Assembly (NCBI GenBank): GCA_944392515.1
Contig: CALXWV010000004.1
Coordinates: forward strand, 1-51,263
DNA length: 51,263 nucleotides
Origin: an uncultured Clostridia bacterium
Lineage (GTDB): Bacteria; Bacillota; Clostridia; TANB77; CAG-508
Reading direction: 5' to 3'
Of this stretch, positions 34,617-42,647 are shown piece after piece; positions within the stretch are counted from its first letter, which is position 1; each line of letters begins with the position of its first letter. Both the position numbers and the translations under genes were made by a program. The notes below the pieces were generated by a model. The model did not search any database. It was not told where the DNA came from and worked only from the letters and a program-made list of their open reading frames with translations.

Positions 34617-35537
34617 TTAATTTTCTATTTCTTCAACTATTGAATTACAATCTATCCCAAAATATTTCATTAAATCTTCAGCTCTACCAGATTTTCCAAA
34701 TGTATCTTCTATTCCCATTCTAACTAATTTTTTAGGATAATTTTCAGTTAATACTTCACTTATGGCTGTTCCAAGACCTCCTATTACATTATGGTCTTCT
34801 ACTGAAATTAATTTATTTGTTTCTTTTGCACATTTTAAAATTAATTCTTTATCTATAGGTTTTATTGTATGAATATCCACAACTCTCACATCAATATCTT
34901 TTTCTTTAAGTATTCTTTTAGCTTCTAGTGCTTCATTTACAGTTATGCCTGTTGCAAATATTGTTGCATCTTTTCCATCCCCAATTTGTATTCCTTTACC
35001 TATTTCAAATTTAGTCTTTTCATCATATATTTTTGGTACTTTATATCTAGAAAGTCTCAAATACACAGGTCCATTATATTTTGCAATTTCTTTTACTGCC
35101 CACTTAGTTTCTAAATCATCAGATGTAGACATAACTACCATATTAGGCAAGCCTCTCATAAGATTAATATCTTCAATCATTTGATGAGTTGCTCCATCTT
35201 CACCTACTGTTATTCCTGCATGTGTTGCACAAATTTTTACATTTAATTTCGGATAAGCAATACTAGTCCTTATTTGGTCATATACTCTTCCTGTTGCAAA
35301 TGCCGCAAATGTACTAGCATATGGTATTTTTCTGCAAGTAGCAAGTCCCGCAGCAGTTCCAATCATATCCGCTTCTGCTATTCCTAAATTTATAAATCTT
35401 TCCGGATATTTTTCTTTAAAATATTCTGTTTTAGTTGAATTATATAGGTCAGCATCTAAAACAACTACTTTTTTATTTTCCATTCCTAATTCTTCTAATG
35501 CTCTTCCAAAACTTTCTCTTGTAGCTATTTTATCCAT
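34617..35537 (-). CDS. Transketolase, C-terminal subunit
   Basis: 306 residues holding the pyrimidine-binding domain (about 5-170, with LDADLYNSTKTEYF and LGIAEADMIGTAAGLA carrying the cofactor-activating Glu) and the C-terminal domain (about 190-300). It pairs with the N-terminal subunit, whose gene overlaps its start by 8 bases. Split transketolases are normal in Clostridia and many anaerobes. The enzyme interconverts pentose phosphates and glycolytic intermediates. Confidence 0.95.
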   Translation of the reverse strand: MDKIATRESFGRALEELGMENKKVVVLDADLYNSTKTEYFKEKYPERFINLGIAEADMIGTAAGLATCRKIPYASTFAAFATGRVYDQIRTSIAYPKLNVKICATHAGITVGEDGATHQMIEDINLMRGLPNMVVMSTSDDLETKWAVKEIAKYNGPVYLRLSRYKVPKIYDEKTKFEIGKGIQIGDGKDATIFATGITVNEALEAKRILKEKDIDVRVVDIHTIKPIDKELILKCAKETNKLISVEDHNVIGGLGTAISEVLTENYPKKLVRMGIEDTFGKSGRAEDLMKYFGIDCNSIVEEIEN

Positions 35538-36402
35538 TGTTTACTCCCTCCATTCTTTTGTCTATTTCTTTTTCTTTTTCAATAAGTTCATCTATTGCTT
35601 TTTTGTATTCTTCATCATTTGGTGCTTTTCCATGCCAAGCTACATCCTTTTCCATAAAAGATACACCTTTTCCTTTTATAGTTTTAGCTAAGATAACTGA
35701 TGGCTTATCCTTAGTCATATCTGCTACGCCAAAGGCATTTATTATTGAAAATATATCATTACCATTTATAGTAATGGTGTTAAATCCAAAGCTTCTAAAT
35801 TTTTGTTCTATATCTTCTATATTTAATCCTTTTATTTCATCTGTGCTACCTGTTAATTGTAGTCCATTGCAATCAACTATTGCACATAAATTATCTAATT
35901 TGTATTTACTAGAAGTCATAGCAGCTTCCCAAACTTGTCCCTCATCTAGTTCTCCATCACCTAAAATGCAATATACTCTATATCCCATAGAATCCATTTT
36001 TGATGCCATAGCCATACCATTTGCAATAGATAATCCTTGTCCTAGTGAACCTGTTGTCATATCTACACCTTTAACTTTTGTCATATCTGGATGACCTTGC
36101 AAATTACTATTTATATTCCTGAATGTTAGTAACTCTTCTTTTGAAAAGTATCCTTTTTCTGCTAAGGCTGCATAAAGAGCTGCTGACGCATGTCCTTTAG
36201 ATAAAACTAATCTATCTCTAGATTCATTTTCCGGCATTTTTTCATTTATATTCATTTCATTAAAATATAAAACTGCCATTATATCTGCAATAGAAAGTGA
36301 TCCTCCTGGATGACCTGATTTTGCATAATATACTTCTGTTATTACATCCATTCTTATTCTATTAGCTATTTTTTCTAAAGCTTCTATTTTTGTTATTTTC
36401 AT
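35530..36402 (-). CDS. Transketolase, N-terminal subunit
   Basis: 290 residues, the thiamine-diphosphate-binding half. YYAKSGHPGGSLS holds the catalytic His, LSKGHASAALYA a substrate His, and the thiamine motif is GDGELDEGQVWEAA with its Asn further on in IVDCNGLQ. AAAGGAATT precedes the ATG. It is the first gene of a two-gene operon with the C-terminal subunit. Confidence 0.95.
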   Translation of the reverse strand: MKITKIEALEKIANRIRMDVITEVYYAKSGHPGGSLSIADIMAVLYFNEMNINEKMPENESRDRLVLSKGHASAALYAALAEKGYFSKEELLTFRNINSNLQGHPDMTKVKGVDMTTGSLGQGLSIANGMAMASKMDSMGYRVYCILGDGELDEGQVWEAAMTSSKYKLDNLCAIVDCNGLQLTGSTDEIKGLNIEDIEQKFRSFGFNTITINGNDIFSIINAFGVADMTKDKPSVILAKTIKGKGVSFMEKDVAWHGKAPNDEEYKKAIDELIEKEKEIDKRMEGVNNG

Positions 36403-36496
36403 AATTAATTCCTTTCTTTTGTAATTTTTTTAATATACAATATAAAATATACTATTTTAATCTTTTTATAGTCTTTTTCTTAAATATCCAATTCTA

Positions 36497-37387
36497 TTAT
36501 AAATTATTCTTTTTTATAAATTCTACAATTTGCTTACCTAGTTCTTCTTCTTTTCCCGTATAATTGTGATTTGCTCCATTTATATATGAAATATCCTTAT
36601 TTTCATTTTTTATTTTTTCATTTAATTTTTCTACTAATTCATCTGCACTTTGAAAAATTAGTTCATTTACATTTCCCCATCTCATAAATAATGGAACTTT
36701 TATATTATTTAATTCTTTAAATGTAGTTCTATTATCTCCAAATTTTGCAAAATCTATCTTTTTATCTGTTGCATATTCTAATATACTATTAGGTCTTACT
36801 GGTGGGGTGGATGAGTCTAATATAACTAATCTGTCACCTTTTCCTCTCTTCTTTAGCATTTGAAAATATGATATAATTTTTTTATAATCTTTTCCTAAAA
36901 CTTGTTTTAATGCTGTTGGTATATCTACCATTGAAAGTAAGATAATTCCTTTAATACTTTCTAAAATTTCTGTTTCGTTATTTTGCAGAAATTCATTATA
37001 TGTATATACCACTTTAGTACATCCCATACTATGACCTAAAAGTATTATATTTTGAAATCCTCTTTTTTTCATTTCTAGTATTGCACCTTTTATATCATAA
37101 TATGAATCATATATGCTTTCTGCACCTGCTCCATAAAAGTGCATATCATTATCTGTTATTTTATCATAAGTACATATTATATCATGACCTCTATTATTAA
37201 AGCCAAAATATGAAATTCCTATTTCAGTACATTTTTTAGCTAAAATGTCATCTCTTCTTTTTAAACAATTGCTTGTAATTCCATGAATAGAAATTACTAC
37301 TGTGTTAGATTTTTCTTTAGGACTATGTAACAATCCTATTAAATTTAAATTATCTACTGAGTTAAAATATACTTTTTCTATTAGCAT
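36497..37387 (-). CDS. Alpha/beta hydrolase
   Basis: 296 residues. The oxyanion HGITS (35-39), nucleophile elbow GHSMG (Ser120) and a late His (His274 in GANHNY) are present. The usual catalytic Asp position reads RWGNVNEL, with Asn in place of Asp, so the acid may come from elsewhere or the enzyme may be altered. No signal peptide, so it is cytoplasmic. Substrate unknown; a carboxylesterase or acyl hydrolase is likely. It lies upstream of the transketolase operon by 94 bases. Confidence 0.85.
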   Translation of the reverse strand: MLIEKVYFNSVDNLNLIGLLHSPKEKSNTVVISIHGITSNCLKRRDDILAKKCTEIGISYFGFNNRGHDIICTYDKITDNDMHFYGAGAESIYDSYYDIKGAILEMKKRGFQNIILLGHSMGCTKVVYTYNEFLQNNETEILESIKGIILLSMVDIPTALKQVLGKDYKKIISYFQMLKKRGKGDRLVILDSSTPPVRPNSILEYATDKKIDFAKFGDNRTTFKELNNIKVPLFMRWGNVNELIFQSADELVEKLNEKIKNENKDISYINGANHNYTGKEEELGKQIVEFIKKNNL

Positions 37388-37522
37388 AATATCTCCTTAT
37401 ATGATTTTTTACAAAATCTTTTAATAGTCTTTTATATAATAATATATAAATTACTTATATTGTTGCCTTAATTATACAAATTATATACTACCAATTATTT
37501 TTTTTCAACTAAATAAATAATA

Positions 37523-37550
37523 AAAACATGAGAAAAAATACTCATGTTTT
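37523..37550 (-). terminator. Terminator of the surface-protein gene
   Basis: A perfect 10-bp stem AAAACATGAG/CTCATGTTTT (37523-37532, 37541-37550) flanked by A/T runs; the minus-strand tail is TTATTATTT. Confidence 0.8.
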
Positions 37551-37562
37551 ATTATACAATTT

Positions 37563-38861
37563 TTATAAATATAATATTGTTCTACATGTAAGATAAACTA
37601 AGTTTGTATTATCATCTAATGATACATCTCTTCCACTAGGAAGATGATAGTTATTCATAAATACTGATCCTCTTACCGTATAGCCATTTGATTCTGAGTC
37701 AAAGAATGTTTCTGTTGTCCATTCTCCTGGAGTTTTTGCCATATCATAAATATTACATTCAACATCAGTTTCTTCTCCTGAATATATTTCTCCACATTTT
37801 ACAATATCATTCTGTACTATTTCTTTATTTGAATAATTTTTATTTTGACTAAATTTTTGTATAAAAATAATTGCCGTATCCCATGCATAGCTATTTACCA
37901 AATCACTTTGAAAAGCTTTATTACTATACATATTTTGACATAATTCTGATGCTTGTACTTGTGTTATAAAATTATATGGATATACTCCTTTTTTACACAC
38001 CATAGGATTATCATCATTAGAGTCAGCATTTCTTGCATTATCTGTAGCATTAGAATCTCCTGCTTCATATCTACCTATATAATAACCCCCACTATTGGTT
38101 GTTTTTTGTATAAAATCAGAGATATTTTTTGCTTTTCTATTACTGGTTGCTTTATCTTTCAAAAGCTCTTGGTAATATCCTCCTATAGTACTTTCATTAT
38201 AATTATCTCTTAATTGAGTTTCACTTGCATATTCAGCTGCCTTTTGTACTAATGTCTCTTTTCCTGTATCATCAAAAATATATCTTCCTAAATCTATTGA
38301 AACAGTGCTACCATTACTATCTGTTATTACATTTCCAACTGGGACCCATACAAATTGGCTCCCTTCTGTTGATGAGTTTGTTCCATTGGCATTTGCATCT
38401 TCAATAACTACGCCATCAGTTACATTTGTTGCTGAATCTGATGCTATTTTAAAACCAGCTGGCACTTTTACATTGTTTCCATAATCGTCTAATAAAGTTG
38501 TATTTTCTTTAAATATTTTTTGAGATTCTTTGCCTTTTTTTACTGTTAACACTTTTGTTCCTGTTATTTTTTTTCCTTTAACATATGCAGTTTTTCCCCA
38601 TAAAATATCTTCTTCTGTTGCTGTAGCATCAAATGTATCCAATTCTTCCAATGTTCCGGTTACTCCTCCTAAAGTAATTCCTTTTTTTATATATTCTGGT
38701 AACAAATTTCCATTATTTAATTCACTATTAGCTGATTTATAATTGTTATTTGCTATATTTATTTTTATTACATTTAACCCTATCGAAATTCCTATTAAAA
38801 CTATTATTGTTATTATTGAAATTAATATTATTACACTTTGTTTTTTATTCAATTTTTTCAT
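37563..38861 (-). CDS. Membrane-anchored surface protein with FGE/C-type-lectin-like domain
   Basis: 432 residues. A short basic N-terminus and one helix (about 9-32) anchor it; a long spacer follows (to about 160). The C-terminal part has the FGE-sulfatase/C-type-lectin order of motifs: FVWVPVG, YYIGRYEAGD, NFITQVQASELC, SYAWDTAI, IYDMAKTPGEWTTE, YTVRGSVF and a final TCRTILYL in the place of FRL/VxL. Similar proteins occur as large families in gut Clostridia. GGGAGA at proper spacing supports the ATG at 38861; a start at 38876 would overlap this SD. It is preceded by a terminator hairpin and a leader ORF, suggesting control by attenuation. Confidence 0.82.
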   Translation of the reverse strand: MKKLNKKQSVIILISIITIIVLIGISIGLNVIKINIANNNYKSANSELNNGNLLPEYIKKGITLGGVTGTLEELDTFDATATEEDILWGKTAYVKGKKITGTKVLTVKKGKESQKIFKENTTLLDDYGNNVKVPAGFKIASDSATNVTDGVVIEDANANGTNSSTEGSQFVWVPVGNVITDSNGSTVSIDLGRYIFDDTGKETLVQKAAEYASETQLRDNYNESTIGGYYQELLKDKATSNRKAKNISDFIQKTTNSGGYYIGRYEAGDSNATDNARNADSNDDNPMVCKKGVYPYNFITQVQASELCQNMYSNKAFQSDLVNSYAWDTAIIFIQKFSQNKNYSNKEIVQNDIVKCGEIYSGEETDVECNIYDMAKTPGEWTTETFFDSESNGYTVRGSVFMNNYHLPSGRDVSLDDNTNLVYLTCRTILYL

Positions 38862-38893
38862 TATAAAATCTCCCATAAAATATTTTTATAAAA

Positions 38894-38950
38894 GCACAAA
38901 AAGACTATGCATTTTAAGTGATTTTTTGCTCACTTAAAATACATAGTTTT
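38894..38950 (-). terminator. Strong terminator hairpin between leader ORF and surface-protein gene (putative attenuator)
   Basis: An 18-bp stem with a single G-U pair (38904-38921 with 38930-38947, 8-base loop) is followed on the minus strand by CTTTTTGTGCTTTT. It sits 43 bases before the ATG of the surface protein and 29 bases after the leader ORF stop, so most transcripts should end before the gene unless the hairpin is disrupted. Confidence 0.75.
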
Positions 38951-38975
38951 CTTCTATGTTTTATTATTTTATTTA

Positions 38976-39035
38976 TTAAATTACTTGTGTGTGTGTGTGT
39001 GTGTGTACAGCCTCAAGGGTTCTAGAGTTTTTCAT
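38976..39035 (-). CDS. Putative 19-aa leader peptide with His-Thr repeats
   Basis: ATG at 39035 is preceded by AGAAGGAG at 6 bases. The deduced peptide is MKNSRTLEAVHTHTHTQVI, then TAA (38976-38978) and a second in-frame TAA. The His-Thr run is the translation of the (TG)n tract. Short, well-initiated, and placed between a consensus promoter and a terminator, it has the layout of an attenuator leader. Protein-level evidence is absent, so it may also be an unrelated microprotein. Confidence 0.5.
   Translation of the reverse strand: MKNSRTLEAVHTHTHTQVI
38986..39006. repeat. (TG)10 dinucleotide microsatellite
   Basis: 21 bases of alternating T and G, inside the leader ORF. Such tracts are rare in bacterial genomes and prone to slippage. 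Confidence 0.95.
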
Positions 39036-39084
39036 ATTATTCTCCTTCTGATTTCATCTAATACATTTTTATATTATACAATAA

Positions 39085-39113
39085 TATATATAATATAATT
39101 ATACTGTTGTCAA
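39085..39113 (-). promoter_or_regulatory. Sigma-A promoter of the leader/surface-protein unit
   Basis: TTGACA (39108-39113), 17 bases, TATATA (39085-39090) on the minus strand, about 50 bases before the leader ATG. Confidence 0.65.
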
Positions 39114-39166
39114 TATTTATTATAAAATTTTTCACAAATTATTTATTTTTCCAATTAATTAACATA

Positions 39167-39195
39167 TTTTAATTTTTAAATTTTTGTAGTATAAT
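39167..39195 (+). promoter_or_regulatory. Likely asd promoter
   Basis: TATAAT (39190-39195) with a weak TTTTAA (39167-39172) at 17 bases. The untranslated leader would be about 95 bases; no lysine riboswitch is seen (too short). Confidence 0.5.
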
Positions 39196-39297
39196 AGTAT
39201 TGTTAAAAATATATAATTATATGTTTTTATTAATACTCCTAAACAAATTGCATATTATATAAAAGATTATTTATGCATTTTTGAAAGTGAGGTTTTT

Positions 39298-40335
39298 ATG
39301 AAAAATTTTAAATTAGCAGTAGTTGGAGCTACTGGCGTTGTTGGAAGAGCAGCTTTAAAAGTTTTAGAAGAAAAAAAATTACCTATATCCCAATATACTC
39401 TTTTTGCTTCTAAAAGATCTGCTGGCTCAAAAATTCAATTTTTAGGAAAAGAGTATATTGTAAAAGAACTTACAGAAAATTCTTTTGATGAAGGATTTGA
39501 TTTTGCTATATTTTCAGCAGGAGCTAGTACAGCAAAAAAATATGCACCCATAGCAGCAGAACATGGATGCATTGTTGTAGATAATAGTAGTGCTTTTCGT
39601 ATGGATAAAGATATTCCATTAGTTGTACCTGAAGTTAATCCTGAGGAAATTAAGAAAAATAAAGGAATAATTGCCAACCCTAATTGTTCTACAATTCAGG
39701 CGGTTGTTGCTTTAAAACCACTAGATGATAAATATAAAATTAAAAGAATAGTATATTCTACATATCAAGCAGTATCTGGTGCCGGAAGAGACGGAATATA
39801 TGATTTAGAAAATGGAATTAAAAACTTTAAAGAAAGTAAAGATATTAATGTAGCATCTTCAGATAACTATACTTTAAAGAAATTTCCATACCCTATCTTT
39901 AATAACTGTCTTCCACATATTGATGTATTTTTAGATAATGGATACACCAAAGAAGAAATGAAAATGGTTAATGAAACAAGAAAAATTTTAGGTAGGCCTA
40001 ACTTGGCTGTTACAGCTACTGCAGTAAGAGTACCTGTACTTAATTCACATAGTGAAAGTATAAATGTTGAGTTTGAAAAAGATTTTGATATTAAGGATAT
40101 AAAAGATTTATTAGCAAAATCTGAAGGAATAACTCTTATTGATGATATAGAGCATGAAAAGTATCCTATTGCAACAGATGCTACCGGGCAAGATAATGTT
40201 TTAGTTGGAAGAATTAGAAGGGATTTTAGTATTCCAAATGGATTAAATTTTTGGTGTGTTGGAGATAATATTAGAAAAGGTGCGGCTTCAAATGCTATTC
40301 AAATAGTTAGTAAATTAATTGAATATTCAAAATAA
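39298..40335 (+). CDS. asd: Aspartate-semialdehyde dehydrogenase
   Basis: Reduces aspartyl phosphate to aspartate semialdehyde for lysine/diaminopimelate, threonine and methionine synthesis. 345 residues. GATGVVGRA (10-18) binds NADP, Cys130 in NPNCST is the catalytic thiol, and the late His in VRVPVLNSHSE is conserved. AGTGAGG precedes the ATG. Monocistronic: promoter upstream, terminator directly downstream; no dap genes adjoin. Confidence 0.96.
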   Translation: MKNFKLAVVGATGVVGRAALKVLEEKKLPISQYTLFASKRSAGSKIQFLGKEYIVKELTENSFDEGFDFAIFSAGASTAKKYAPIAAEHGCIVVDNSSAFRMDKDIPLVVPEVNPEEIKKNKGIIANPNCSTIQAVVALKPLDDKYKIKRIVYSTYQAVSGAGRDGIYDLENGIKNFKESKDINVASSDNYTLKKFPYPIFNNCLPHIDVFLDNGYTKEEMKMVNETRKILGRPNLAVTATAVRVPVLNSHSESINVEFEKDFDIKDIKDLLAKSEGITLIDDIEHEKYPIATDATGQDNVLVGRIRRDFSIPNGLNFWCVGDNIRKGAASNAIQIVSKLIEYSK

Positions 40336-40346
40336 TTTATATATTT

Positions 40347-40375
40347 TAAGAGAAGATTTTTCTTCTCTTATTTTT
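40347..40375 (+). terminator. Terminator of asd
   Basis: A perfect 10-bp stem TAAGAGAAGA/TCTTCTCTTA (40347-40356, 40361-40370) with a four-T loop and five T after it. Confidence 0.9.
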
Positions 40376-40467
40376 GCTTGAATAATTAATTTTTTTCCAA
40401 TTTTTTATTGTATAATTTATTTTTTTATTTTATAATTATAGTAATTTTTAAGCGAAGGGAGAAAAAA

Positions 40468-42405
40468 ATGGACGAGAATAATAATTTAGGAAATCCAAAT
40501 TTAAATAATGGAAATATAAATAATTCTAACTTAAATGAAGGTAATCAAGGTGATAATCTTCAAAATAATCCATATGCACAAAATACACAAGATAATCCTT
40601 ATTACAATCCATATTTTCAAAATACTAGCATAGACAATTCACCATATTTTGATAATTCAAATGTAGCATTAAATAATGATATCTATAATCAAAGTTATAT
40701 GGATATAAGTAATTCACAGTATAATAATCAATCTGATTTGCCAAGCTCAGAAACTCAAACAGATAATCAATCAGAATTATCCAACAGTGAAAATCAAACA
40801 GATAATGAAACGAATTTATCAACCTCTGATAATCAAGTACAAGATACTAATGAAGCATTAAATTTATTTGATTTAAATGATAATATTAATGAACCTAATA
40901 AAATAGAAAATAATGACTTAAATAATAATCCGGATTATCAAAGCTCTAATATACAAAATGATACAAATTTTGAGAATACTGCAAATCTTCATATCAATCC
41001 TATACTAAACCCAAATATTAATGGGTCTAATTTTGAGCAGCCTATAGATTTAAACAATAATCAAGTTGATTACCAACAAAACACCAGTCAAGTTGACTAT
41101 CAATCCCAAGGTTTTGATAATAATCAATTTACTATAAATAGAGAGCAAGATTTTAACAACAATCAACCAAATAACATTGATCAAAATATTGTAAATAATC
41201 AATTTGAAAATAGTATTGAAACTCCTAATAATAATTTTAATGGTGAAGTATCAAATTCATATGGCAGTAATAATGATGAAGAATTTAAAAAAACTTGGAT
41301 GGGTACTCTTTATGTTAAAGCAAATAAACGAAAATTTAGTATTCCTTCCTTTTTCTTTGGTGGAATTTACTATTTATATAGAAAGCTATATCTATTTGGA
41401 TTTATATTTATGCTAATATCATGTATTATACCTATTATTGGCATGACTATGATTTCTACAAATTTAACTAAACCTTCTGGAATGATACTTCCAAGTATAC
41501 TTACTACTATATTACCTATTATTGTTAACATTATTTATGGATTTGCATTTTACCCATTATATAAAAATAATATTAATCAAAAATTAAATAAATACAAAAA
41601 TGAAGTTCAAAGTCCTACCCAACTAATTGATTTAGCTAAACAAAAAGGTGGCACATCAATACTATTTGTTATTTTAGGTATTTTGCTAAGCAGTATAATA
41701 ACTACTATAGCTTCAACTACTATATTAGCATCTTCTTTAAAAACTCTAACTAATGGTTTATTTAATAATAACTCTATACAAAATACTTTGAATAATAATA
41801 TTAATGAAATTTCAAATGAACAAGCTAATTATGATGTATATAATTTTTATAATAATTATTCTTTTGAATATGATTCTTCAAAATGGACTGAAGATGAAAA
41901 TAAAAAATTAATATATAATAATTATGCTCTTTCATATATTCAATCTATTGAAAATATAACAAGTGCTGGTTTTGATATAAATCAGTCTGAAGGAAGATCT
42001 AGTTTCTTTACTTACCTTTATAATATGTTTTCTTCTCAGATAGATGCAACAACAACAACATTAGAACTAGGAAGTAGTTCATTTGTATATGATAATGGAA
42101 TATATTATTCATACTTTGATTTAGTATATACAACATCTATTGAAAGATGTTACTTTATATTAATACCTGAAGATGATATATTTATAGAATTTATACTATC
42201 AAACAATGATACTGTAATCTCTGATACTATTAATGAAGAAGTTATAGGATATATCTGCTCAATAAGTACTGTTAATTCTCAAGACAATTTGGATACAAAT
42301 AATATTAATAGTACAGTTGTTAATGAAACTGAAGGTAATGCTTCGAATCTAAATTTAAATTCAAGCAATGTTGTTAATATAAACGATGTTGAAACCACAA
42401 AGTAG
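40468..42405 (+). CDS. Membrane protein with long Asn/Gln-rich N-terminus and DUF2628-like domain
   Basis: 645 residues. Residues 1 to about 270 are low-complexity, dominated by Asn with Asp, Gln, Ser and Tyr. Next comes a DUF2628-like unit (WMGTLYVKANKRKFSIPSFF, then GGIYYLYRKLYLFG), two helices (about 300-355), another helix near 405-430, and a C-terminal domain of about 180 residues, probably extracytoplasmic, ending in another Asn-rich tail. GAAGGGAG before the ATG at 40468 decides the start; the open frame begins at 40408 but without an SD. Function unknown. It lies between asd and asnS, with its own terminator unclear. Confidence 0.8.
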   Translation: MDENNNLGNPNLNNGNINNSNLNEGNQGDNLQNNPYAQNTQDNPYYNPYFQNTSIDNSPYFDNSNVALNNDIYNQSYMDISNSQYNNQSDLPSSETQTDNQSELSNSENQTDNETNLSTSDNQVQDTNEALNLFDLNDNINEPNKIENNDLNNNPDYQSSNIQNDTNFENTANLHINPILNPNINGSNFEQPIDLNNNQVDYQQNTSQVDYQSQGFDNNQFTINREQDFNNNQPNNIDQNIVNNQFENSIETPNNNFNGEVSNSYGSNNDEEFKKTWMGTLYVKANKRKFSIPSFFFGGIYYLYRKLYLFGFIFMLISCIIPIIGMTMISTNLTKPSGMILPSILTTILPIIVNIIYGFAFYPLYKNNINQKLNKYKNEVQSPTQLIDLAKQKGGTSILFVILGILLSSIITTIASTTILASSLKTLTNGLFNNNSIQNTLNNNINEISNEQANYDVYNFYNNYSFEYDSSKWTEDENKKLIYNNYALSYIQSIENITSAGFDINQSEGRSSFFTYLYNMFSSQIDATTTTLELGSSSFVYDNGIYYSYFDLVYTTSIERCYFILIPEDDIFIEFILSNNDTVISDTINEEVIGYICSISTVNSQDNLDTNNINSTVVNETEGNASNLNLNSSNVVNINDVETTK

Positions 42406-42517
42406 TACATCTAATAATTTTAGCAGTAATGTTACTTAATCAACTAGTTGAATGACAATTACATCTAACACAGATACAATGGAATATCAGTAATGAATAA
42501 TACAATGCAATAAACTA

Positions 42518-42546
42518 TTGTTTTATTCAGCAAATTAGTGTATAAT
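42518..42546 (+). promoter_or_regulatory. Sigma-A promoter upstream of asnS
   Basis: TTGTTT (42518-42523), 17 bases, TATAAT (42541-42546); transcription would begin about 95 bases before the asnS ATG and include the hairpin at 42562-42594. Confidence 0.65.
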
Positions 42547-42561
42547 AAGTTCATAATTTTA

Positions 42562-42594
42562 ACAAAAAATTCTATTTTTTATAGAATTTTTTGT
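42562..42594 (+). terminator. Terminator hairpin in the asnS leader
   Basis: A perfect 14-bp stem ACAAAAAATTCTAT/ATAGAATTTTTTGT (42562-42575, 42581-42594) containing a T run in its 3' arm. It lies between the promoter and asnS. Either it ends read-through from the upstream gene or it attenuates asnS. Confidence 0.65.
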
Positions 42595-42647
42595 ATTATA
42601 TGTAAAAATTTGAAAATAATAATTTTATTAGAAGGGAGAATTTAATT

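Noticed and set aside
38986..39006. (TG)n tract considered as a CRISPR or assembly artefact
   Set aside because: It has no spacers, so it is not a CRISPR. An artefact cannot be excluded, but the flanking sequence is unique and the tract forms part of a well-initiated ORF.
37563..39113. Diversity-generating retroelement around the lectin-like protein
   Set aside because: No reverse transcriptase, template repeat or accessory gene is found in the window.
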